From Cyclina sinensis (taxonomy: Eukaryota; Mollusca; Bivalvia; Venerida; Veneridae), in the NCBI GenBank assembly GCA_012932295.1, contig JAAONU010000123.1, positions 2,728,001 to 2,792,000 on the forward strand: DNA of 64,000 nt. The letters are read 5' to 3'. Below the pieces are notes generated by a model. That model searched no databases. It had not been told where the DNA came from and worked only from the letters and a program-made list of their open reading frames with translations. A program made the translations under genes and the position numbers. Below, piece by piece: positions 49,001-61,000 of the stretch (the first letter of the stretch is position 1; each line of letters begins with the position of its first letter).

Positions 49001-52000
49001 TTACAGTTTACACACTGATAGCAGAGTTATGTCCCATTGTTGTCTTAGAATAACCATCAGAAATTTCCTTCAAGAGCCATAACTAGATACTAAGCGGCAC
49101 TTCAAACCATTTCAAAGTTTAATAATTTAATTATATTATGAATGTCAGATGCCTTCACAATCCACACATCAAATACAGAGTAGTTTCCCTAGGTGATTTT
49201 ATAGATATATAGGCAATAATTTGATATTAAGATTATTAGATCTGACTCTGTAGTTAAGAAAAAAAGCCCTAACCAGAATGAATATCCAAACAGTTTTACA
49301 GTGGACACATCAACATATGATCTTTGAGAAAGCATACCTTTAGTCTTTTATCTGTTACCAAGCTGGTCAACAGATACCTGCAGGAGACAGGAATGAACAG
49401 CTCTCACAGACATTTAATTCGCGTCTTTGAAATCATTGACAGTAAAAGTCATTATGTCTTTCCGTATTTGTAAAAGAAGATCATTGTTATACTTTGGACT
49501 TTCAAAACTCTGGTGTTGAAATTCTTCAAAAAGCTGTACATTCTCATCAGCAAAATATTTGTGGTGGGTCATATTAAGCCAACATTCCAGCTCTAGGTTT
49601 CTTTAACAATCTATTCACATGTTTGAAGAAATTTGTAAACTCTGGTCATCCTAAGGGATATTTATCAGTCAGGAAATATTGAAGTTTTTATTGTTTAACC
49701 TATTCATCCAAATACTCAGCCTCCAGCAGTATATGTGGGCTCCCATCTGCATCCTTGGAGATACACTCAGGACCTCACAATTAGACTTGTGCCAAACCTC
49801 AAGACAGTGACGAAACCTCTGCTACTTACAGGCCACCATTTGATTGCTGTGAACCTTGAAAACTCAGAGAAATACCAGTCTGCTCATCAAGATCATTAAA
49901 GTACCTATAAGTCTATTTCTTTACAGTTAAAAGTTTGTTATGCTTTGTTAGCCCCCCACCCCCCACCCCCACACACAGGCACACACACACATTCCCTTTT
50001 TGATTTATAAACTACTACCCCTCCATAAGCTTATGTTGTTACCATTGTTACACTCTTGCCCACATGTTTCAGTCTGTGAAATTTTCAATGTACTTGCCAC
50101 TGGAACTAATTGTAACCTTTGGCAGGGGATATCATTTTCTCAAATTTTCTTGTTTTTTAAGCACTTTGATAGTAGATGTTCTTTATAAACTGGTTTGGAA
50201 TACTGCACCAGAAAAAAAACAACCACCAGCTCCTGTATTACAGCTTTCTCGGCTTCATTTCTGAAATATATTAAATTTTGATTGTTATCTGAATGAGGCA
50301 AGTTTTTCCAGACACACGCCATACAAAATGTGAAAGTAAAGGTTGTAAAAAGGAATCTGGTTATGTAACAGGTAATATAAGGAAGATTTTAATTTCTTTT
50401 CAGTAATCTGTATAACCAGGAAGTCACTTCGCTCGTCATACAACGCTATAACTGCATGTGCAAATATTTCATTTGCTCATGTTACATTTAAGCAGTTTTA
50501 CAAAGTGACTTAGATTTCTAAAGAAACAACTTGGTTTTCATGTAATTTGAAATCCACAATGGACTTGTTTTTTCATAGAATCTCATTTACTGTTGTACAG
50601 CATGCTTAGTTTTCTACCAAAGAGTGCCAAACAAAATGAATAGAACAATGACTTTACAGAACACCATAATTTTTAGCTCAACTGAGCACAGCTCAGGGTG
50701 AGCTTTTAGGATCCTTAAATGTCTGGTGTCTGTCGTCCACCATCCACAATTGCTTCTTTAACACTCGAGAAGTGATAATTTTGACCTAATTATTATGAAA
50801 CTTGATCAGAATGATTGTCTCGATAAAATTTTAGACATATTCGAATATGGGTCATGTTGGACTGAAAACTAGGGTCACAAGGCTGAATCAAAGGAAAACC
50901 TTGTTGATACTCTAGAGGCCACTTTTTTTTTCCAAATGACTTGAAAACTTCTCAGAATGTTTGTCTTGACGATATCTAAGTCAAGTTCAAATAAGGACCA
51001 TCTTTGGTTAAAAACTTGGTCACAGGGTTAGAACATAGGAAAACCTTGTTAACACTCTAGAATTCTGTCAAAATGTTTGTCTGGATTATATCTAGGTCAT
51101 CTTAGAATATGGGTCAGATTTACCTTTTTAACTCTCTAGAGGCCATTTTTTTGTCCAAATGGCATGAAAACTTGTCAGAATGTTCATTTTGATGACATCT
51201 AGATCAGATTCAAATATGGGTCATCTTGAGTCAAATACTAGGTCTCAGGGTTAAAACATAGAAAAACCTTTTTAACACTAGAGGCTAATTTCCTTTCCAA
51301 ATGTCATGAAAATTTTTCAGAATGTTGTGTCTTAATGATATTTAAGTTAAGTTTGAGCATGTATCATCAGTGGAAAAAAAACTAGGTCATTAGGTCAAAG
51401 CACAGGTTTACCTTGTTAACACTCTAGAGGACAATTGTTTTGTCCAAAAAAACTATTCAGAATGTTTGTCTTGATGATCTCTATGTCAAGTATTGTCAAA
51501 TATGGGTCATCTCGTTTCCTGAACCAGCTTCATCTCATAATGGGTGCCAGCGTTGTGACCCTGTAGCAAGGGATGCAGGCCAGCAATTAAGGGCTATCAT
51601 GGCCCTCTTGTTCCCTCTCCCACCTAGCTTGATCAAGTTTTAACAGTAATCCATTACAGAGAAAGTTGAATATATTTCTCAAGAAGAAATATCTTAAAGG
51701 ATATTCAGCATCTTTGGGAAATTTACAAGTGAACGATAAAAGACGTGTAAGTTTGGTTGTACCATGTTCTGCATCTAAGTAAGTGATGGGACATTGTCTG
51801 CATTAGATAACCAATTATATTGGTACTTCCGATTAAACTTAATGTCACTGTTGTTTTTTAAATCCAACAAAATACTTACATGTAACAACACTGGCCATTA
51901 TGGAAAAATAGCTTCTTGTTTAATCAGAAAGATTTTAAGTTGCCAGTCGTAAGATCCCAAAAATTGTCAGAACTCAGGAGGTAACTTTTTCTGGCGCTGT

Positions 52001-55000
52001 TTGCAATTTTTGAAGAATGAAATAATTGTAAACATATGTCCAAAATAAATACTTACCTTGATTTTGGTCACAGATTGCACAAACACACTTTTGTTGAATC
52101 AGGGCTTTGTTAATGATAGCACAATAATGTGATTGTTTTGTTTGTTTTGAATATGTATTTCTATCAATGAACACTAAACTTCTAGAACAGTTTAGTACAA
52201 AAATATGTTGAATGAATCTTATCAAATTTTTTTGAATAAAATTTCTTCAGCATGTCTGGATTGTGTAAGATGGGTGAGGTAATGAATTGAGCCTGTAATT
52301 GTAATGTGTAGGTGTTATTGCATGTTGGCAAACAATTCATGGAAAGCTGACTTAATTCAGATATTTACATATCATTATTCTAGTATATAAAATCTGTCAT
52401 TAAATGTTTAAGAGGCTTTTATTATCATTCTTTCAACCTATAATGTCCTTCCCCTGACAAAGACAATTTCTAAACCCAGTTTCATGGGCATCTCTTTGGG
52501 GCAGCTAGATTATTTTCATCAATGGATTGTTAGAATAAAATTGTATAAAGCAATAAAATAAATTCTTTTAGCCTAAGCTCTAAAACATGATGGTTATGAA
52601 ATAATAGCAGTTTATTTAGTAGAAGCTTAAAACTGTTCACACACCATTTTTTTGTAAACAATGACGCAAAATAGATTTAAACCAGACCTGGCATGACATG
52701 AACCACACAGATTTGTCCTTGTAGGAAATTTTGGTTAACTGTAAAAGAAGAAAATTGCTAGCACAAGTCTTATTATTAAATTTGCAACAAAATCAAGAGC
52801 CTCTTTTTGATTTGCTCCTGGAGTGTGGATAAATTGTTAATTTTCTCATAAACTTCAAGCTTTGAACCAGCTTTGAAGAAAGTGAGGACGAAAAGTACAC
52901 TGAAAAATAAGTCTTTGCTTATTATATCTTCACGAAGTATTAATTTAGACGTTCACAGTTTTATCAGTGACATGTTATATTTATGTTCCCTTGAGAACCA
53001 CAGAACCTTGATCAGCAACAAAAGATTAGAAATTTCATAGTAATTTCATCTAGAAAATCAATAAAAAATACATCACATGGGTATTTCAAAGAAGAGTTTC
53101 TTATCTTGATCAGCATAACTGGCTCTGATTTGACTTTCAGAAAGAGCTAAAACATGTATTGTATCCCAGGTACAAAGTGTATGAGAAGAAGAATATAATT
53201 ATGCCAAAAAGTCAGTCTTCTTCTTGGCAAAATTAGAGTACAGCAGCCTTGTTTGCTGAAGTTTGAAGCTAACACACATCAAACAAAAGGCTGATAATCT
53301 GCAATCAACACAGACCTTTCACTGAACACTTTGATGCCCTTTTGTATATGTTTATTACCTGTGCATCAACAATACCATCTTGATCAGTTACCAAATCAGC
53401 TTGTTTATATACAGCTATTACTTTGTCAAACTTATATGAAGGAATCTTAGATACTTTTGAATTCACCACTTGTATTTTATGCAGTCCCTGATTGCTTGAA
53501 ATCACATACAATGATGGTATGCAGCTAAGGGTGTGATTTGATTTTTCTGATTTGACTGATAGGAAGGGCTGCAGCATGTATCTTGCTGTCTTGCTTTTGA
53601 TGTTGCAGAATATACACATTAAAAACTTAAGTGACACACTTTAGGTTTGTACTATGTTTTAGTAATTAGAGTGTATATTGGGTGTTCTTTGGAAATGAGA
53701 AATCTAAAAGGAGCGTGAGTACGTGACTGTTACGCTTTCTTATTTATGAAGAACACTCAATATATATGTATAAACTAACCAGCTTAGTGTTCCACCCCTT
53801 TTTTTCTTGCATATGCTAAATATTATCAGTGATGACTGGTAACACATTCGTCAGCAGTCAGGCTACCATTTTTCTACATTTGGACAGTGTGCTAGTCAAA
53901 AGACTCGTAATATGTGAATGTTAATTAAAAAAAGAAGTATACCTCATGGTCAGTGAGCATGCAGTAGGCTCTTCAAAGATAAGAAATTAGAAAGTCTGTT
54001 TATATTTTATGAAGTTTTGAGAGCCAAAAATGTTTAAAATTCTTGTCACTGACAAGAATGTGAGATGAGCACTAAAAGACAACAGAACTGTCAATATTTG
54101 TAACAAAACGATTGTCGACCAAAAAATATTTAAAATTATTTTTGCAGAAATGTTCATCAAAATTTTATTTCTTACTGCCTTTCGAAAGATTTAGAAATTA
54201 AAGTCTTTGAACAATGGTTGAAAGACCAGTTTTGAATCTCTTGCCTTTGATTGGCTAGAAGTATACAATGGAAAATATAAACAATCAGAATCATGATTGT
54301 TCAGACAGATGAAAATAATTTAAATCTTTTACATTATGTTTCTGATGCTGAAAATCTGAAAAAAGTACTTGTATAGCAGAATGTACTGGATAAAATTTTT
54401 TGTGTTTTTAGAAGTTATAATGACAGTTTTTCTTTATTTTCAGAGGGGCTTTTTCAGAGGTATTAATGGCAGAGGACAAAACGGAGCCTGGAAAATTTGT
54501 AGCTGTAAAATGCATAGATCGTATGGGAATAGTCGGAAAGGAAGAATCCCTTAACAACGAGATAGAAGTTCTAAGAAGGTATGCTGGATGTAGGAACAAG
54601 TGTATTTTGTACAGTTACATAGTCTTACATGAATGTACCGGCAGACTTTGGAGGTGGTTTTTGAGAAAACTAATGAGTGAGCTTTGATATGGATACTTTA
54701 AGTTGCTAAATTCAGTACATGATCTTTCAGGTATCAGATCGCCTTTAAAAGAGGCATTCCCTTAAGCATTATGACTGTTTTCTTTCAAATCATAAATGTG
54801 AATGATAATGAATGAGTGATTACCTGATGTCAAGATTTCTGTTAAAACTTCTAGGTACAACTGGAAACATTGTTATTATACCCCCACAAACAAAGTTTGA
54901 GGGATTATATCGGAGTGAGCTTGTCGGTCGGTCGGTCCGTCCGTCCGTCATGGTTTCTGGACGATAACTCATGAAAGGCTAGACAGATTTAAACAATTTT

Positions 55001-58000
55001 TGGTACACAGCTGTAACATCATAAGATACAGGTCACATTCGATATTGGGGCTGGTGGGGCCAAGGTCAAGGTCACTGTAACTGAAAATAGAAAAACGGTT
55101 TCTGGACAATAACTCATGAATGGCTTGACAGATTTAAACAATTTTTGGTACAAAGGTGTAACATAGATAACTCATGAAATCTTGACAGATTCAAACAATT
55201 TTCGGTACACAGGTGTAACATCACAGGATACAGGTCAAGTTTGATACTGGGGCTGGTGGGGCCAAGGTCAAGGTCACTGTTACTAAAAATAAAAATAAAT
55301 GGTTTCTGCTCAGTAACTTGAGTTAGGAATGAGATATTTTGATGAAATTTGATGTAAAGGTAGCCTATATGAAGACGACACTTGGGATTGAAAATTTTGC
55401 CAGTTGGGTCAAGGTCACTGTTCTCTTAAACTTAAGCAACTAGAAAATATACAGTTCAATGGTCTGCCGGTAATTGTTTTCCCTATATACAATATTATTA
55501 AATATAAAATATATACATATTTCCATGTTTCTTATGTCACTTTATGCCATTGATTCTAAGCTTTCCAGTTCCAGTATTAAGCACCCATGTGGGGGTATTT
55601 ATCACCTTTAGTGATAGTTCTAGTTATGCCCCCACAAAGTGGGGTGCATATAGCGTTGCACTTGTCCGTCCGTATGTCCGTCCGTCCGTCCGTACGTCCC
55701 GAAATCTTGTGAACGCAACTCCTCTTAAACTGGATGGCAGATTTTGCTTAAACTTCCAGGGATGAACAACCACAATGTGTAGATGGTAGTAAAGGAAGGA
55801 ATTTTCGCTGCGACCAAATTTAATAGAATTATGGCCCTTTGTTGATTTTTTCACTAGAAATTTTGTGAACGCAACTCCTCTTAAACCGGATGGCAGATTT
55901 TGCTTAAACTTCCAGGGATGAACAACCTTAATGTGTAGATGGTAGTAAAGGAAGGAATTTTTGCTGTGACCAAATTTAACAGAATTATGGCCCTTTGTTG
56001 ATTTTTTCACTAGAAATTTTGTGAACGCAACTCCTCTTAAACCGGATGGCAGATTTTGCTTAAACTTCCAGGGATGAACAGCTTTAATGTGTAGATGGTA
56101 GTAAAGGAAGGAATTTTTGCTGTGACCATATTTAACAGAATTATGGCCCTTTGTTGATTTTTTCACTATATACCATATAAATAATTGAACATATAAATTT
56201 TACATTTGTAATTTAATTTAACATGTACATAAGGTTACCTGTAGATCATTTTAGAAAAAATCTTACATACAGGATATACATGCTCTTGTTTATGAGCACT
56301 TATGCATAGTGGGGGCATCCGTGTCCTATGGACACAGTTCTAGTTTTATAATAAATTAGCCAGTAAGATATACAGTTATATCATCTGTTTGTTATGTTCC
56401 TTTAAAGCTATGATATACACTGATTTATGGGCGTTCTAAGGAATGGCATTTTTTTCTCAGGAAGCTTCAGTCTACATTGAAATTTTAACATGAAATCTAA
56501 TAAACTAGGAACTCATCGCTGTGGTGCTATGAAATAAGTTTGTAATTTGTTAGCTGTTGGCTTAGTAAATGTTGTTTGCAATATCGCAGCCAGATTCTGA
56601 ACTTCTACAGTATGGCAAAACCACATCTCTGTTTCCTAATTCAGAAACCACCGACGTAACCAGTTTTTTCTTGTTTCCAGCTTCAAATTCCAATGTCTTA
56701 TAAACAGTGTGATAGAGAAGGAGTCAAGAAATATCTTTTCAAAAAAGCTGGTTGATGTAGGTTACATTGTAAGGATCAGGCCTCCGGAAATTTTCAAATC
56801 TCAGTCGGTTCGATAAATTCCTTGGATTTGTACTGTGATTAGGCAGTAAATTTTTAAAAAGTCTCCAGTTCCTTGCTTAAACACAAAATGTTATCCCTTT
56901 ATCTGTCAGTTCCAGTTAGTTTTGATTCCATTCTCAGTAAAGGCAAAATGATTGCACTTACTAAGTTAGGGTGTACTTGTTTTACTGAGCAAATTTCCCC
57001 CAGTGAATGAAAGTCAGAATTTTACCTGGTGGTTGAACAAAATCATTTTGTTTGTTACATTGTCTATCTCCACATTCGTCCATAAGACACTGAGGAGGTT
57101 ATCCATAACAAACCATTAATAATCCGAAGGCTTACCATTCCCTTTTTTTTAGCTCACCTGAGCACAGCTCAGGTTGAGCTTTTGGGATCGTTGATTGTCA
57201 AGCGTCCGTCGGCAGGCATCGTGCATCGTCAACAATTTGACTTGAACCACAACCTCCTAAACCACTAAGCCAACATTGATGAAACATGCCTGGGATATTC
57301 CTTGCATGAATCTCTACCAATGTTGTTCAAAGAATTCAATTCCATCAAGAACTCTGGTTGCTATGGCAACTGAAATGAAAAACTTTTAAAATCTTGTCTG
57401 AAACCACAAGGCCCTGAGCCTTAAGATTTGGTGTGTAGCATTGTCTTGTGGACCTCTACCAAGTTTGTTCAAATTATACCCCTGGAAGCAAATTTGGCCC
57501 CACCCCTAGGGTCAATTGATTTTACATAGGCTTATATAGTGAAAATTTAAAAATCTTTTTGTCTGAAACCACAAGGCCCTGAGCCTTAAGATTTGGTATG
57601 TAGCATTGTCTAGTGGACCTCTACAAAGTTGATTCAAATTATGCCCATGGGGTCGAATTTGGCCCGGCCCTTGGTGTCAATTAATTTTACATAGGCTTAT
57701 ATAGGGAAACTTTAAAAAATCTTCTTGTCTGAAACCACTAGGGCCTGAGCCTTAAGGTTTGGTATATAGCATTGTCTAGTGAACCTCTACCAAGTTTGTT
57801 CAAATTATGCCCCTTGGGTCAAATTTGGCCCCACTCCGGGGTCATTGGTTTTTCACAGGTTTATATAGGGAAAAACTTTGAAAGTCTTCTTGTCTGAAAC
57901 AACAAGGCCCTGAGCCTTAAGATTTGGTATGTAGCATTGTCTAGTGGACCTCAACCAAGTTTGTTCAAATTATACCCCTGGGGACAAATTTGGCTCCGCT

Positions 58001-61000
58001 CCGGGGAGTCAGTTGATTTTACATAGGCTTATATAGGGAAAACTTTGAAAAACCTATTGTCTGAAACCAAAATGCCCTGAGCCGTAAGATTTGGCATGTA
58101 GCATTGTCTAGTTAATTTATTCAAATTATCCCCTAGGGTCAAATTTGGCCCTGCCCCGGGGGTCAGTTGATGTTAATATAGGCAAAACTTTAGAAAACCT
58201 CTTGTCTGAAACCACAGAGCCTAGAAACTTAGATATTTTTAATGGAGCATCAGTTAGAGGTCATCTACCAAGTTTGTTCAAATTATGCCCCTTGAGTGAA
58301 ATTTGGCCCTGCCCTTGGGGTCACTTGTAATCATATAGATTTATATAGGGAGATTCTTAAAAATGCTTTTGATGTTAGCTGAAAAGGCAAAGTATTCAGG
58401 TGAGCGATCTAGGGCCATCATGGCCCTCTTGTTTTGTTAACCGTCAGCCGTTCAGCCATCTTAGACTGTCAGATTATGCCAGCTTAGACAACTCGGATTC
58501 TCGAATCCTGATTGGTCAGATTTTTGTTAGCAACATGTCCATTACAGCGGAAGTTCAAACCAAAAGTAATCGAATATGTTTAAAAAGGAACTTAATCAAG
58601 TTTAACCTGATGTATTTTATATCAGTGGAGAAATGAGTTTTGCAGCTTATTTTAATCCCACATACTTGATGACTGCTTCCTGGATTCAAACCAGTTATTA
58701 CACCAAGTGTGTGGAATACAAAATGTCACCCTAGAAGACTCTCCCACCTTGTTAATTTGAACCAGTAACCTCCTGATTGGGAGTCCAGTGTTCTATATGC
58801 CTCAACCATTGCTCCACCAGTAATGTTAGTTTAATATCATGCTGCTCCTGCAATAACCTTCTTGAACTAAAAAATGTATTCATTAACTTATGCAACTTTG
58901 TTTGTAGGGAAAGTAATATTATAAATTGAATGGAAATACGGCTAGGTACCTTGTTGTAAGCAATTCTAATACCAGTGATGAGCATTCATTGCTTGTCTAT
59001 TGTCCATCTTCTAGTTGTTCACACATTTATTGCTTAGGCCTTTGGTATGTAACAGTGCCATTGGGAGCTTTCTGAATAACTGTTGTTACTGCCACTGGTG
59101 TATTGATGTGACTTTGTTACCTCTATGTGCTTGAAATTAACATTCCACTTGCACAATAGAAGAATGACAGTGCATATTTTTTCTGATAAAATCAGCGAAA
59201 CAACTTGGATCAGATGTCTGTAACTTGTTACTCAAGGGGATCAATAGAAATAATGTAGCAGATAATTTCTAAACCCACTCCAAACTATATTAATTATTTC
59301 TCCTGCATGTTGATTATTATACTGCTGCTTGACAGTTGTATAGTCCAAAGTGTGCTGTCAAATACAAATATATAAAAAGCTTCCAGTACCATAGTGTCAA
59401 TTGACTATTTGTCACCTGCCGATCACCATATTAAACATTCCAATCAGATACTGTTTTAACCACCCGCTCCCCCACCCAACTCTTAGCAGTATTTTCCTTG
59501 GATAAGCACCAGGTCTTTGTGGTTTGATACTTATAAAATTGTGAACAACATTCACATACTATTTGCGTGTTTTGAGAAGAGGGATTATACGACAAAAAAT
59601 GCTCTAATTTCATCAGGTAATTAAATCTAATGGTTGATTCCATGATAACATGACTAAATAGGAGGAGGGATTGAATTTTAGGTCTCTTGTTGATATAGTG
59701 GCACTGCTCACAGTGGTCCAAAAGTCAGAAAGTTTGTGCTTTGTATTTTGTTGCAGGTTTAAAATAATGTCATCCTGATAATTATATCTGTCATGTTGAA
59801 CTTAAAGAAAAAGACAAACTGTTGGCTCTCACTCAGTTTTGAGAGGAACATTTAGCTTATAAGCTGCAATATCTAACAGGGTAATTATACCCCCACTACT
59901 TACTGGTAGGGTGGCTGTACTGGATCACTTTGTCATTAGGGCTCAAACCTCACAATGGATTGTGGGATACTTAAATAACTTAGCACAAAAGTTAACCAAA
60001 TAGAGATGAGATGTCATGTACAGCCTCAAAGGTCAAGGTCACACTTAAAGGGCATGCATATTTTCATGTGTAGGCTATGGATAAGTTTTTCATCTGGAAG
60101 CAGTTTTGAAATAAGTTGTCTAACTATAGCCAGTAACTTACAGATCATATAAAAGTATATCATGTCGGTTTTTTCTTACCAAACTCCCATCAAACAATAT
60201 TTTGTGGATTAACAATTACAACAGCATTACAATTTCTTAACAGCAAGTTAAAGGATGAGAGATTTCACTGGGTTGAAAATCTTCAGAGTATTTCAGTCTG
60301 TTTTACAGACATTTTTGTGATCCATCATTTAGTTCTAATGACTTGATATTTTCCCCTTTTGCCTCTGACAAGGCCGTATTGTGGGGGTGTTAATCACATT
60401 CAGTGATAGCTCTAGTTGTATTTGCTTTGTCTCTTGGTGATGTAGACAGATGCAAACAGATTTTTAGTTTGAATGTGGCAACACATTCTGTCTACAGAAA
60501 ATAATATGGAACACGACTTTGCTTTGTATTTTCTTGTATTTCTATGGTTATATGCATCAAAGAGCTCTCAATTAAGTCTTTTTTATACAGTGAGATTCAA
60601 TACTTTATGATATACCATTATCATTTAACTATTAACCCAACTCCTGTATAAGATGCACCCCTAAATCATAGGATAATAGGAAGAAAAAAGGCTTGAAACA
60701 GCTTTTTAAGTGCTGCATGAGATTTGTAGGTCATTGCCAGTACCTCAGATTGTACAAAATGCAAGAACATAAGAATTTCAATTGATCTAATATTTTAAAT
60801 TTCTTTAAAGGATGGGAATGTTTGCTTTGACAGTACTTGTGTTTTTTGTGTTACCAATGAATTAATTGCTTCACCGAACAGCTGATTGATTAAGTTAGCT
60901 CAGGAAATCCTTGGATGAACCAGTACGACTCCCACTGTTGCTCTTCAGTAACAAAAAAATAAGATTGTTGCAAAAATGTTCCCTGTACATAAAAGAATAA

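Larger units (their letters stand above)
28044..54443 (+). other. CaMKI intron 1 (26.4 kb)
   Basis: The intron runs from GTAAGTA to TTTTCAG. It contains AGCTCACC-family elements (30.3-33.2, 38.2-40.2, 43.2-46.7, 50.7-51.6 kb), all in the sense orientation. It also holds a piggyBac-like MITE, a pogo-like MITE, a 9-bp-TSD MITE, nested TIR elements and an 81-bp tandem array. Segments 28044-30327, 33500-34799, 35012-36090, 36878-38100, 40810-43150, 46735-47690, 48310-50670 and 51615-54443 are A+T-rich sequence in which I recognise no gene; exceptions are listed separately. Confidence 0.88.
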
